Part shown: one piece after another, positions 12,905-25,875 of the stretch
Layout: each line of letters starts with the position of its first letter
Position numbering within the stretch: position 1 is the stretch's first letter
NCBI RefSeq assembly: GCF_011075055.1
Contig: NC_058151.1
Location: forward strand, 3,144,001-3,208,000
From: Mangifera indica
Taxonomy: Eukaryota > Streptophyta > Magnoliopsida > Sapindales > Anacardiaceae
Reading direction: 5' to 3'
DNA: 64,000 nt
The notes under the pieces: generated by a model
What the model was told of the DNA's origin: nothing
The model's input: the letters and a program-made list of their open reading frames with translations, nothing else
Database searches by the model: none
Translations under genes and position numbers: made by a program

Positions 12905-13280
12905 ATATATTACAAAATTATGATTGACTGCATATTCAAAGTAAATAATATTTTAACAGTGAGTCGAGTTATTGAATAAAAAATGCTACAATAGTATCAG
13001 AGCAGCTCTGTTTGTTCTCTTAAGTAATGGTGAAGCAAACCTCAGTGATGACACTAAAACAAATCTCACATCAATAAAATATAAAAGAGATATTAGACAT
13101 GTGTGCATCTCACATTAGTTAGAGATGAAAATATTTGACTAGTTAAATAATTTATGAGTTTTTTAAATTGTCAAAACGTATTTTGAGTTGTAAAACTTAA
13201 AAGCAAAACTGTGATAAAATATATATTCAAAATGAATAATATCTTGATAATAGATCAAGTTATTGGCCCAGAATGTTATA
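12905..13280 (+). mobile_element. TRIM-like LTR remnant
   Basis: Two diverged direct copies of a sequence with the pattern 'catattcaaa.t.aataatatyttraya.trgatcragttattg' end at 12990 and 13280. The first is followed directly by TAGTATCAGAGC (12992-13003), one base from the copia-type primer-binding site TGGTATCAGAGC. The layout is a 5'-truncated LTR, a primer-binding site, about 100 bp of non-coding interior and a second LTR of about 180 bp (from about 13100). That is the plan of a terminal-repeat retrotransposon in miniature. No coding capacity. Confidence 0.5.
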
Positions 13281-14792
13281 AAGTTGAACCTTATTTCTAG
13301 TCTACTCTTAGTGGTGTGTGTGATCCAATTTAACATGATTTAGAAAAATTTTCAAACAAAATGGAAAAAAATTTTGGAAAAATCTTATATCGAAATATTT
13401 TATACTTTAAATCAGGTAAAACCAAACAGAGAAATTATAATTTGGTTTGATTTAATTTATTGTTTAAACATATTAAAAATAAAATACAACATTGTTAACA
13501 AATGATCTAAAATTATTATCTCTGGTACAGTATTTAAATATTGGTTTCACTTAAAGTTTCAGCTTATAAATAAAAAAAGTTAATGCTATTGCAATTGCCA
13601 ATATATTTATATTGTTGGCGCCTATATAAGCACCTTAACTTCTTAAAAAGAAAACTGTCTTTATTTTGCAATTTATTTTTAGTGTATTCTTAATGTATGT
13701 TCGTTGTTTGAACTAACAATTTGTCTCCACACAAATCATTTGTCTTTTAGACAACAAATTCCTAACATTGAAAAAAATGATGAGAAAAGAGAGATTGGGT
13801 GGAAAGGGTTAGAAAGAGAAGATGGGTGAAAAGGGAAACTGTAACCAAAATGGGAAAGTTGGAGTTGAGGGGAAAGCTGGAAATGAAGATACACCATCCA
13901 CCACAGTATCCAGAGATTGCAGTAATAAGAATCTTCCACCCAAAATCTATCCAAAGCAGGCAAATTGTTCAGGCTAAAAATAAAATCCAGTAACAATAAA
14001 CAACTATCATACATGAAGCACAAAATAAATCAAGCATTCCTTCATTTGAAACAAAATTCAGAGCTATTTGTCCAACTTCCTAATTTCAGTCCTGCACAAT
14101 GAGAGATGAGTACGCCAAGGCATGCACAAGTTAGAACCTTTGATTTTTGGTGCACTCCAATATCCACCTATGCGTGTTCAATCTCCTATAGTCTAGTGTA
14201 TAAGCTCTCAAAACTAGGTGCATCTTTATATGGTAGTATTTGATTGAGTGACTTTGAAATGAGAAAAAAAAGTAAACAATCACATCATGATTGTGCTCAT
14301 AGTTCTTTTCATAAGAAAAATACAAAGTCACCCAATAGTAGAGCCAAATGATCCACTCCTTGGTGTAACTCTACATTAATGCAACCATTATATTAAATCA
14401 ATACTTAGATGGCCAAAAACTGAGAGAAAACTTCCATTTTCATATTGCTATTGCTGAAAAAACAACACCCAAAAGATAATTAAGCATACATTCTTTACAG
14501 CAACATGTAGAAGACAATGATTTCACAGGAAAGCCCAAGCCAGGGGCATGCTATTATTGAAACTACGAAGTCCAAATGATGATTATAGAAATTTTCAGAT
14601 AGTCACATGTCCCAAATTAACAGGTCATGACTGTGATGACTAAACTACAAATCATAGGCAAAAAAATACATATATACTTGGAATATAAGAGAGATGCTTC
14701 TGGTTAGAATGCACATCAACCATGAAATGTCACTATAGTGGTTCAAGTATCAAGAATCAGATCAAATACCACAGATCCACAAAAGAACTCAT
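13281..14792. other. Intergenic; 3' region of the epimerase gene
   Basis: AT-rich at 13281-13720. The stretch 13740-14000 is more balanced and open on both strands in short frames (minus 13736-14023, plus 13799-13993), but neither shows a known domain. The last few hundred bases before 14793 are the likely 3' UTR of the minus-strand epimerase. Confidence 0.4.
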
Positions 14793-16031
14793 TTACACAG
14801 CACTCTTCTTCCTTGATGGAGAATAGTAGTCTAAATACCATCTCACAAACTTCTTCAACCCAGTCTGCAAATCTGTCGTGGGCTTATACCCAAGCTCCTT
14901 CTGTGCCAAACTAACATTAGCATGAGTAAACAACACATCCCCATTTGCGGGCATTGGTAACACAATCTTCTTCGCCTTCACCTTCAACAACCTCTCCAAT
15001 GTGCTAACAAGCTTACCAACAGGCTCAGGCGTCGTATTCCCAAGATTAAACACTCTCAATTGCGCTGGCCCCCTCTTCTTCCCACCACTCCCTGTACTCT
15101 TCATCGCAGTATCCAGAGCAGCCAAGCAACCCTTCACAATATCATCAATGTAGGTGAAATCCCTGGCCACAGTACTGTGATTAGGACCTTCAAATATCAC
15201 CACATTCTTTCTTTTCAAAATATTCCTAGTGAAAAAGAAATACGCCATATCTGGCCTACCCCACGGACCATACACAGTGAAAAATCTCAAACCAGTAATT
15301 GACAAACCATAAATGTGATTATAAGTATGTGCAATTGCTTCACCTGCCTTCTTAGTAGCAGCATATAAACTCGATGGCTGATCCGTCCGGTCTTTCTCCG
15401 AAAAGGGTGTTTTAGAATTAAGTCCATAAACTGAACTGGAAGAAGCCCATATAATTGCAGGCTGAGGATTGGCATTTTTACAAACTTCAAGCACGCTAAT
15501 AAACCCAGCAATGTTACTGTTGACATAAGAACTTGGATTCTTCATCGCATAACGAACACCGGCCTGAGCCGCTAAATGCATAACATGGCTAAATTTAACT
15601 AACCCAAAAAGCCTTTTCAACAACAAAGAATCATTAATATCACCTTCAACAATAAACACACCTGCGCGTTCAAGAAGCGAAGCGCGTCCACGTTTCAGTG
15701 ACGAGTCATAGTAGTCATTAAAATTGTCGAGGCCAACAACGCCGTCTCCGCGTCTGCGCAATGCGGCGGACACGTGGGTGCCGATAAAGCCAGCGGCCCC
15801 AGTGACAAGAACCACGCGACCGCCGGCGCGCGAGCGGGGGCGGGCAGAGTGGAGCACGCGATACTCCCAATCGGCGCCGCCCCATAGCCGGCGGCGAGAA
15901 GAGTCGACGGAAGAAGATGGAGGGTGGTAGAAGAAGAAGTAAACAAGGGAAACAGAAAGCAAAGACCAAAAGAGAACTTTGGTGATGGAAAAATGGTAAC
16001 GAAAACGATGAACATAAAGGGGTTTGTCCAT
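14793..16031 (-). CDS. UDP-glucuronate 4-epimerase (GAE family)
   Basis: Interconverts UDP-glucuronic and UDP-galacturonic acid, supplying the pectin precursor; known plant members are type II Golgi membrane enzymes. The frame is intronless. I chose the Met at 16031 (412 aa, MDKPLYVHRF) because the 13 residues upstream are not family-like. A membrane anchor lies at about residues 19-35 after a basic cytosolic tail. The NAD-binding GAAGFIG is at 78-84, HLAAQAGVR at 152-160, the SSS of the active site at 198-200, and the catalytic YAATK pair Y223/K227. GLRFFTVYGPWGRPDMA is at 247-263 and RDFTYIDDIVKG at 290-301. The N-terminal third is markedly GC-rich (15,700-15,900) compared with its surroundings. 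Complete, probably functional; which GAE paralog is not decided. Confidence 0.96.
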   Translation of the reverse strand: MDKPLYVHRFRYHFSITKVLFWSLLSVSLVYFFFYHPPSSSVDSSRRRLWGGADWEYRVLHSARPRSRAGGRVVLVTGAAGFIGTHVSAALRRRGDGVVGLDNFNDYYDSSLKRGRASLLERAGVFIVEGDINDSLLLKRLFGLVKFSHVMHLAAQAGVRYAMKNPSSYVNSNIAGFISVLEVCKNANPQPAIIWASSSSVYGLNSKTPFSEKDRTDQPSSLYAATKKAGEAIAHTYNHIYGLSITGLRFFTVYGPWGRPDMAYFFFTRNILKRKNVVIFEGPNHSTVARDFTYIDDIVKGCLAALDTAMKSTGSGGKKRGPAQLRVFNLGNTTPEPVGKLVSTLERLLKVKAKKIVLPMPANGDVLFTHANVSLAQKELGYKPTTDLQTGLKKFVRWYLDYYSPSRKKSAV

Positions 16032-16289
16032 TTTTTCTCGAGAAAGTAATAGGAAAATCACAAAATGCAAAATTTCAGAGAATCATAATTTTGTTATTAG
16101 GGTTTTTGATTACAATGTGACTGAGAATCTTCTACAATTTCGAAAATATTTTGGTTGGTGCTGTTGTTTATCAAGAGGAGTTGGAGTTTGGTTAGGTTGT
16201 GTCTAGGAAGTTACAGTTTGTGATTGTGAGTGGAAAAGAGATGATTATGAAGTTAATTAAGTTTAATGGTAGTTTAAACCCAACAGTTA

Positions 16290-16303
16290 TCCTGCCACGT
16301 GTC
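16290..16303. promoter_or_regulatory. G-box/ABRE-like site upstream of the epimerase
   Basis: CCACGTGTCG contains a perfect CACGTG core (16296-16301), about 265 bp upstream of the chosen epimerase start. This is the classic bZIP/bHLH binding core; function here is inferred only from position. Confidence 0.35.
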
Positions 16304-17636
16304 GCAATCTGTGAGTTCCAATCACAATTTGGGATACGAGTTTGGTGTTAATAACGGAGAAAGTTAGAAAATAAATAGATAAATAAATTTGAAGAATTGA
16401 AATCTAGCGGGCTGAGAGAAATTAGGAAATTTATATAATTTTTTAAAAATTAAAAAAATATATATCTTATCAATTTCTTATATTTTTAACCAAACTTATA
16501 TATATATATATTCTGTATTAGTTAGACAAATAAATGATCAAACCTATAATTAAATTACTTTTAAGATATAATAAATAGACTCACAATCGAACTGTTATAT
16601 CAAGTAAGTTAGAATTTCATAAATATGATAAAAGATTAAACTTAAACATTTCTAAAAAAATTTAGTGTTTAATCAATTTTGTTAATTTTTTTTGTCCAAA
16701 ATTGGTATATTTTAATAATTGATTAAGACGAGTGTTATGAATAATAAAGATAAATCTATGAAAATATATGTACAAATAAATTTGGGCTCTTAAATTCTTA
16801 GTTAATGTGATTTTTCAAATCATCCTATTGAAAATCCTCAGTGCATAATTGACACAGATGGACCGAACCGATGTTGTAATTGGGTTCATCCAAGACATGG
16901 CAATGAGCCCACAAGAAGCCCATTATAGAATTATCAGGATTTTGTATTACAATACAATGAAATTATGTGTATATATTTTTTTAGTATATAATTGAAAATA
17001 CAGATTATATATTCTTATATAATTCAGTGATTTAAATTAAAGATAAAATAATACTTAATTATACGATAACATACTATTTATATATTCTATTACGTGTATA
17101 TATAGCACTGATAATTACAGTACGTGGTTTCAAATTAAAAGATTTTACATTCAAAAAAAAAAAAAAACAAATGTGAACAAAAACAACCATTATCACAATT
17201 AGATTTTAAGAAATGAAAAATGTTTGGACATGTTGTGGTTTTACATTTTTAGAATCATCAAATGACAAGGATGTTCAAGCAATAGAGATAGCAATTTTAA
17301 TCTGAATTTAAGGTCTCGGTTTTATCCTGACCCTAAAGGAAAGGAGATTCTCTAATAGAAATGAGGAAGAGAGCATGAACGAAAAATATTCCTATAATCA
17401 GAGATGAGTCAGAGATAGGAATACATATATCCTCTCCTTGGCTTCCTTATTGCCATCACCATCCTTGTCTTATCCTTGTCCTTTTACATTATTATATATG
17501 CTTAAAGTATTAACATATTTTTATAGTTTTAAATTATTCACGTTTTTTTAAATTTATTTATATTTTTTGTTATATATATTAAGATGATTAATACATGTTA
17601 TTTGTGGTATTTAAAATAGTGAGTTAGTGTTATTTT
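16304..17636. other. AT-rich intergenic DNA
   Basis: No gene recognised. Contains (TA)n-like runs near 16495-16510, a poly-A stretch near 17152-17166 and, at about 16970-17110, an AT-rich region resembling a decayed copy of the palindromic MITE family described at 29608. Confidence 0.4.
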
Positions 17637-17950
17637 TAGTTGACTACCAAAGGGCAGTTAATGGTGGTTAATAATTGACAGTTGAACTCTTATATGAAGT
17701 CTTAATTGTCTTCCCAAAAAGAACACACGCCATTTTTGCAAAGGGAAGAATTCTCCACCCAACACAAATGCACAGATCTTGTCTCCCTGATGAAAATCAA
17801 TACATAGGCAAATGATGTCGTGGAAATAGACTAACGTCAACACTTCGTGCAGTACATGAAGACGCTTCATCGAAAATTGAAATGGGTACACAAAATCCTT
17901 GTTTATATAATTCACAGAATTTAATCTGACATATTTAATTATTTCTAACA
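17637..17950 (+). repeat. 5' LTR of copia element 3
   Basis: 314 bp, ending TTTCTAACA at 17950 and followed by the primer-binding site. It shares long identical blocks with 24687-25000, such as 'cttcccaaaaagaacacacg'. Confidence 0.92.
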
Positions 17951-18409
17951 TTGATATCAGAGTCTAGGATATGTATTTGTTATGTTTTCTGTGAATCGTA
18001 TTGTGTATATTATGCAAATTAGAATTTGTATATTGAATTTTGTTTAAAATTTTGTTTTTGGGCACGAATTTAAGTTGGCCAAAATTGCATGAAATTGGTG
18101 TTAGGAAAGATGTTGGATGAATGATTGGAATGATATTACATGTTTTAAATTAAAAAATGACTCGAATTAATGTCGAAATTGATCTAAAATTGCGACCTAA
18201 CGTGTGTTATTCCTCATTGTCATTTTGACAGATTCTGGCACCATCGACATCGAAAATTGGAACGATAGGACTTACCGTTGACTGGGCTACAAAAGCCCTA
18301 TAGTTTCATCGTCGAAAAGTAGCCAGAAGTCTGCTAATTGAACGAATAAAAATATAGGGTTCATCACACAGAATCGGGTTGCAATCGGATTGAGAAAACC
18401 TAATTACCC

Positions 18410-18760
18410 GACTCGGAGGTCAACGGGTCAACCCGTTGAGTCAACCTGGTCAACCATTGAGTCAACTGGGTCACCTAAACCGATCAATGATCCATTGGGT
18501 CAGTTGATCGATCAAAAGGTTGACTATATCATTGACCAACGCGTGGAGGCGCAAGACGACTTATTCTGGTGCATGGAAGTACGTGACTTATATTATTTGA
18601 CATGTGATGACATGTTCAACTCATTCCTGGCACGTGGAGGCGCGTTGCAGACTCTTACAACATGTGGAGACACGTGCGACGTTGACTCGACACGTGAAGG
18701 AGTGTTTATGCTTATTTTGGCACGTGATAGCGCGTGAACACCTATTTTCAGCGCGTATTG
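18410..18760 (+). repeat. Leader repeats of element 3: GTCAAC runs and four G-boxes
   Basis: At 18415-18540 the motif GTCAAC/TTGAC recurs at least six times. At 18628-18730 are four perfect CACGTG cores (18631, 18671, 18691, 18721), each near a CGCG or CACG dyad. An open frame (18390-18737) covers them but shows no gag features. The region lies between the primer-binding site and the decayed gag. Confidence 0.6.
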
Positions 18761-18989
18761 GCATGTGAAACCTGTTTTCTGGTCCTTGAAAGTTGTGTTA
18801 TACTCAGATCTAAATATGAGATGTGTTTCATGGGTCTTACAATGCATAATGACATGTAATATCTTATTCCGACTCTCGAAAACACATATTAGTGTTTCGA
18901 AATACATGTTTCTACTTCATGCAAGTTTGTTGACTAGGAACCACCTTATTGTATATCAAAACTATCAATATTCTATTGAATTCTCTTAC

Positions 18990-21900
18990 TTGGAAAAGAG
19001 ATAATATTCATACGTGAATATGAGCCCCGCAATCAATAATCTTATTCGGGACAAGAATTGAAACTTTTGGGACTGAGTGGATTCATTACAACTTGCTATA
19101 GAACAACGCTTAATAATGTAAGAGAGAATATCTATTACTTTAATGATATTCCTAAAACTAACATAATGCGAGATATTTGACCTAATGCAAATGTAATAGA
19201 CTTTATTATGAATAAAGTGACTCAAAAATCAATACAGGTTGATGAAATGATCCTAGTCAAAATAGATGATGCATTCGTTGTATCATATATATTAGTTAAA
19301 TATGAGAATTCTGAGATTAGTAGAATTTAATGAAATTCTCATCTAGAATTAATATTGACACAATTAGATTAAAGTTTAAAATGTCAAGCATTTGTGTGTC
19401 ATGGAGGATGATTGAGAACATAATAAACTTTTGATTATGTGCCTTATGTGAGATATTTTAAAATTTTAATGCGTAATTGCGACAATTGATATGTATTTGA
19501 TTGCATTGATAGTGTTGTGTCTGATACATAGTCTCTGTGATCTAGTTAACCATAACATCTTAAAAAATGATAATTGATTTAAATGAGAATGATACTGAAT
19601 AGAGATAACTAAACCATGTGGCATTTCAAATGCACAATATCTTAATTGAGCAAAAGGTCATGGATCAAGTTAAGATAGAGTTGTGGTTGATTAAGGGATA
19701 GAAACCCAATAAATGTCTTACACAAACTTGTTGTGGACGCACATACGCATGTAAAAAGCAAGACTCATTTAATGTGATATCTTGATTAGTTTCATGAATA
19801 ACGATCTAGTATATGAGTACTTGTAATGTTCAATTACATATGTGATAAGTATGATTTTAATTGAAAAAGTTTGGAGGAACTGTAGTCCTCAAATAAAGAC
19901 AGTTAATTTTTGAATTTGATTGAATGTCAAATCTGATTATAAAACTAAAGTTAACTACAAGTAACTTGATACATGAACAATAGGTTCATTTAAAAAAACA
20001 ATCATTTCTTGATAGTGGGAGCGTATAAAGGTACATATGACCCACAATGAGAAAAGAATAACTTTTGTTAGTTGTTCTAGCCACATAGAACAAGAGAACA
20101 AGCGCCCTTAAGGCAGTTGAACTTAGTACTCGTGCATATGGTGCAAAATTAAGTTTTAAAAGTGAGTGGCTCAAGTCTTAACACAAGAAGGAGATCGTTT
20201 AATGCTCAAAGAATAAGAACAAGGAATCGAAATAGGAGAGTGGCAAAAGTACTAATAGAAGAGATGGAAACAAGATAAATAGTTGCAATAGAAGCAACAA
20301 GAATTATATCGCCTGTGAATGAATGGAGCTAAAAATGACAATCTTGTTCAACATAAAATGATGAAACTTTGTTTTTTAATACTATGATATTAATTGAGTA
20401 TTATCTTATGTGGATTATGGATTCAGAAGCCACCGACCAAATAACTCATGATAGAAGATCTTTAGTAGATTTATATCGAATTCTGAATAAAGTGAATTGG
20501 ATGTATGTAGACAACAACACAAAGGTTGTAGTAAGAGAAATATACATGAACAAATAAGTTTTATAGGTGGTCGAATCTTATACCTATACAAAATTCAATA
20601 TGCTCCAAATATTCAACAAATCTTAGTTGAAGTACTTGTTCTTCATAAACTAGGATATAATTTGAATTTCTCTGGGTATTTTATTGAAATGCGATAGAAT
20701 TAATTTCTATAAATTTGGTTTATTAGTTGAATAGTTGTATGGTGTTTGTTACCTTACATTCTGATAATGTTAAGTTTTTCATTATTTGTTTCTCCTATAT
20801 GTATAGATATGAATGTAAATATATGACATGCTACATTAGGACATGTTGGCCTAGATGGGTTGAATAAATTGACCTATGAAAGTTTATTAGAAACTTTCAC
20901 ATAAATAGAATTGTCTACATGTGAGCATTGTCTAACTAGAAAAACTTTTAAAAAACCATTCGACAAAGCTATAAGAGTTTGACTTTCTTTACAATCTATA
21001 TACTTAGGTATATGTTTTTCTATGAATGTAAAGTTTGAGAATGTATCTCATATTTCATTACTAGTGATGATAATAATGCTCAATTCAGTCTTGTCTACTT
21101 GATCTTTCATATGTTAGAAGCAGTAGACTGCTTTAGACACTATATAATTGAGGTTGAGAATAAATTAGACAAAATAGATAAGAGTTTTATGAACTTATCG
21201 AGATATTGAGCATTTGTCTAAAAAATAACTTCAAGAAACTGAGTAATAAAAAAGAAATGGTATGGTAAATAGTAATTTCAAAACTTCGTAACAAACTAGT
21301 GTAGCGGAAAAAAGTAATTGAACTCCATTGGAAATGGTAAAGTCAATGAAGGCGCAAGGAGAATGTCAAGTCACTTTGTGATGATATGATGTTTATTGCT
21401 GCTTGTATACTTAACCGATTGCTTACTAATTTAGTTGCTTCCACTCCCTATGAGTTATGATCAGATAAAAAAATCTGAGTTAATTAATTGCAACCTTAGT
21501 GGTTAGCAATATTTATCCATAGCTTTTCCCATAAATTTGAACAATTGGGACTGAGAAGAAATGAATGTATCTTTATTAGATACACTGAACACTCCAAAAT
21601 TATGTGTTCATTAGGGAGGATTCCATTAGAAGATTAACTGAACTTGTATTAGAGATATTACATTCATAGTGGATATTTTTTTTAAATAGGGATGATGTTG
21701 ATAAAAAGTTTCATCTGAATAAAATGATAAAAAAACGAGAATGGATATATCTTAACAACCATTAGTTGAGTCCTAAGATATAAGACCTATATTTATTCTA
21801 AATGATAAAAGCAAATGCAATTGAGCTTTAATTTATTTCGGATAATGGGAGTAATGATCTTCAATTGCTTGTTTCATTCATCTCACCCTAATAAGAGCAT

Positions 21901-23520
21901 TGAGATTAAACTTTAATCTATTTCGGATAGTAGGAGCATTAATTCTTAATTGAATTGGAGTGAACGTCCAAAAGTATTCAAGTCACATTTTAAAGTGAAA
22001 ATGAGTTTTTCATAATCACTCCCCAAGATGATGAAGAACCTGAAATAATTGTCTCATCTCTTGATAGAAAAATTTTAAAATGCATTGAAAGAAGAGATGA
22101 AATACAAAGAAAACAAACCAATTCTAGGTTTTGGTTGACTTACCACTGGATTGAAAATTCATTGAGAATGAATGGGTGTCTTGAATCAGTCGTAAAACGG
22201 ATGACTCAATAAATAAATATAATTTCGTTTAATAGCAAAAACCTATACCCAATAAGAAGATATAGATTGTGTAAAAAGATATTTTTGTTATTTATAATAT
22301 GTATTTTAATATGTTTGATTCTAGATGTAGTAACACATTGGAATTTACAATTATACCAGAATAATGTCAAGACAATTTTTCTTAGTGGAAAACTTGACAA
22401 GAAAATTTGCATAAAACAAGATATAGCTCTCGTTGTTATAGGTCTAAAATGCAGAGTGTGTAAGTTTCAAAGACGTTGAATGACCTAAAACTATCATCCA
22501 GATACTGGTACTTGAAATTTCATAAGTGTTAATACCTTATGACTTTGAAATGATTAATCAAGATCATCATGTCTATGTGACAAAGTCTGATGACAAATTT
22601 GTAATTCTATCAATGTGTGTGATAATGTATAGATAGTTAGAAATGATTTGAAGTGATAATCATCAAAGCATAGTTGTCCATATTTTTTACTTGCAGGATA
22701 TGAGAAAACAGATTACATATTGTGAATTTAAATCTAGAGGAATTGTTCAAAAAAACTTTTGACTCTGTCATAAGAGCATAATATTCAAAAGATTCTAGAA
22801 CAATCTAATATGGTATACTGTAAACCCGTTGATATTCCTATGTTAAATAATGAATTATTGAGCTAGAAGAGATGTCTCAAAACTTAAATAAAAGGAGAGA
22901 AATGTCAAAAATTACCTATTCAGATGTCATCAGATTTTTATGTATGCTATGGTGCGTACATGCCTAGATATTTATTTTTGTTATTGAGCTGGTTAGTCGA
23001 TATAAGTAAATGTTAAAAGAGCATTGGAATGTTGTATATAGAATTTTGATATTTAAAAGGCTCTATAGATGATTGATTATGTGATTAAGGATCGAACTAA
23101 CGCAAATTAAATTATGGCTAAGTTTTCTTACTCCAAAAGGGCCTATAGCTTGGAGTGATAAGAAACAAAGATGCATAGTCGTATCCATATTGGAAGCCTA
23201 GTATATAATCTGTTCAATAAATGTGCAAGAAACTGTTTGGTTAAGAAGATTCTTTGTGAATCTGAGTAAACAAGACGATATTATCGAAACAATAGTTGTC
23301 TATTGAAATGAAAGATCCTAAATTTTTATAAAATAGCCAAACGTATCGACACTAGACACAACGTAATAAGAGACTCCATTTCCAAGAGAGAAATTAATGT
23401 ACAATATAATTCTATGTATTGTATGATCACTGATCTTTTGACCGAGATTCTTTCAAGAAAAATATTTTTTGTACATGTTAAACTTCTTTGATTGCGTAGA
23501 CTATGATTAATAAGTGTTGA
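18990..23520 (+). pseudogene. Decayed copia gag-pol of element 3
   Basis: Fragments are readable in order. A protease-like WIMDSEATDQITH lies at about 20410-20450, where the family has DSGATDH; here Glu replaces the Gly. GAG-pre-integrase (LGHVGLDGLNKL...CEHC) is at about 20840-20930. Integrase pieces lie at about 21330-21620. RT-like sequence with a QNNVKTIFLSGKLDKKI segment is at about 22340-22410. RNase H-like sequence is at about 23140-23270 and the family C-terminal tail at about 23440-23510. Stops and frameshifts separate all pieces. The segment 23,520-24,686 before the 3' LTR is non-coding. Confidence 0.8.
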
Positions 23521-24686
23521 GAGTTTATATATTGTACTGGTGACACAACGTCGAAAACCATGAATTTAAGTTCATTTTATGTTTTGAACTTGTGTCCCGA
23601 AATTCTTGGGTTTTCACTGCATACATATTGTTTTTAGCTCAACAAGATAGTAATGTCACACAAGTTAGAGATTAGCTCACTCATACGAGCAATCACCTTT
23701 GGCGCTGAGAGAGTGAGCAAAGATGAGACATTATTCTTGAGAAATGTGATGCTGAGAGAACATATGAGTGAGAGACAAAATTCTCAAGAAAAGATTTATC
23801 AAAGTTTAAAATGTCACCTTGATGATTGATCAAGATGAGGTCATGAATATATACATTTGAAAATGATCAATTTGGATTCCTCACGTCCAAATAACTTGTG
23901 AATGTCAGATGTGAGTTCTTAATATAGATATGTATCTACAAGTATGAAGATGATTAAAAACTCATGCTAGGCACTGGGTGTAGCGACTGAACTAAGATTT
24001 ATATAGTGTTGTGAATGACATTTGAGAAAATATATACTATAGCATATGATTCATACTATGTGTGCATAAGTAAGACGACCAGTTAAAGTAGTGAGGGGAT
24101 GAATCTCTGCTCCCTCATTATATGAGACTTTATGAGAATTATCTCTTATTGGTACCTTTTGACTCTTTACTATTGTTCGATATTTACTCTTAGTGTTACT
24201 ATCTTAGCTTAGAACCTATGCCCATGCATGATTCGGTCTATGGAACATGATTAGAAAAATAGTTAAGTTTAAATCGAGAATTTCGAGTAGAAGAGGAAGA
24301 CTTACGTGTTATGTATGTCCATTGGTTGGTCAATCATGTTACTCATATGGAGATTGGACTTGATCATTGATACATAAGAAAATAACACAATGATAAATGA
24401 AGGATTAAAAGGCTCTAGTGTTATCGAATAAGTTTGGGGTGCTACGAGCCTAACGCTTTATTTTTGTTTTATTCGGATTGAAGCGGCTATGTTATTCCTA
24501 ACAGATGTATAGTATTTAGCTCCCAAGTATAGGTTGCTCGCGAGGTCGCACGATATATTTACAAGTATAAAGCGTACTGTTGTATGGGATTTCTGTGGCT
24601 AAGTATTTGATTCGAGTTTTCCGTCATGTGTGAGTAGAAGATATTGGATACGAGTCCACCCATGATGAGTCGACCCGATCTGGTTT

Positions 24687-25000
24687 TGTTAATTGCCAAA
24701 AGGCAGTTACTAGTGGTTAATAATTGACAGTTGGACTCTTATATAAAGTCTTAACTGTCTTCCCAAAAAGAACACACGCCATTTTTGCAAAGGGAAGAAT
24801 TCTCCACCCAACACAAATGCAAAGATCCTGTCTCTCTAATGAAAATCAGTACATGAGCAAATGATGTCGTGGAAATAGACTAACGTCAACCCCTCACGTA
24901 GTATATGAAGACGCTTTGTTGAAAATTGAAATGGGTACGCAAAATCATTGTTTATATAATTAACAGAATTTGATCCTTGTATGTTTAATTATTTCCAATA
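24687..25000 (+). repeat. 3' LTR of copia element 3
   Basis: 314 bp, begins TGTTAATTGCC, and is the partner of 17637-17950. No clear polypurine tract remains just upstream. Confidence 0.92.
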
Positions 25001-25790
25001 ATATGTTTATGTTGTATATAAATGATACGAGAAAGAAGATTTTTTCTCATGAGTATAGGGGATTCCAATCCCCTACACATAGAAAAAAAATTTCTCTTTA
25101 TCCCCTTCTCTTTTTATCCCTATGACAGAAACATAAATTATTGATATCCTTTATAGAGGTAGGGATGAAAAATAGGTTATTTGTCTCCTCCACTCTTCAT
25201 TGCCATCTCTATCAAACAATAGAGTATTGATTCAAAACCTATTAACAATATATCAAATTTTATCTCTTAATTTATTTAATATAATAAAAGTGGGTTAATT
25301 CAAGAGATCCGATAAATTTAAGATATTTTCTTGATGTTTACTAAAAGATGAATCTAACCCATAAATCCAAATTATTGCCAAAATAAGAAGGACAATGTTA
25401 ATTAGAGAGAAAGTAAAGTTAAATGACCCATGATTTTTCAATCACAGGACATCAAAATTATTGGGGTTCTGTCTGTTTGTTTTTGTTTTCGATGAGTCTA
25501 TTCAGTTGTGAAAAAACAAAGTAGCTCATCAAATCAGCATAATTTTCCTGCAATAATGCTGAATTTTCCTGGGATTTCTGCAATCATTCATGTCTCAAAA
25601 CATTATTAGATTAGATTGATAAGATTTATGTGTATTTATCCATTTCATTTATGCCTTCTTTCGGCTCTTTTTAGGCTCACTCAACCAAATTTGTCTCTTC
25701 AGTGCTTTATTTAATCATGCATCCCAACAAACTACAATTACCCCCCCTTCTTTTTTCTCATGTCATGAAGATTTAATAAAATTATGATAT
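25001..25790. other. AT-rich intergenic DNA
   Basis: No gene, RNA or mobile element recognised. Confidence 0.4.
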
Positions 25791-25797
25791 CATTTTA

Positions 25798-25798
<1 letters not shown>

Positions 25799-25840
<42 letters not shown>
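25799..25840. repeat. (AT)n microsatellite
   Basis: About 42 bp of uninterrupted AT dinucleotide repeats. Confidence 0.95.
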
Positions 25841-25845
<5 letters not shown>

Positions 25846-25875
25846 GATAATTTTTAATTAAGTATAAAATAATAG

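Larger units (their letters stand above)
17637..25000 (+). mobile_element. Old full-length Ty1/copia retrotransposon (element 3)
   Basis: LTRs at 17637-17950 and 24687-25000 are both 314 bp and about 88% identical by rough hand count. The 5' LTR is followed by TGATATCAGAGTC, a slightly mutated initiator-tRNA primer-binding site. The interior holds protease, GAG-pre-integrase, integrase, RT and RNase H motifs in copia order on the plus strand, all interrupted. One LTR end in each copy has decayed (TA for TG at 17637, TA for CA at 25000). No target duplication remains visible. It is much older than the 3431-7972 element. Confidence 0.9.

Noticed and set aside
13736..14023. Minus-strand 95-codon and facing plus-strand 64-codon frames
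   Set aside because: Neither resembles a known protein; they lie in the spacer 3' of the epimerase.
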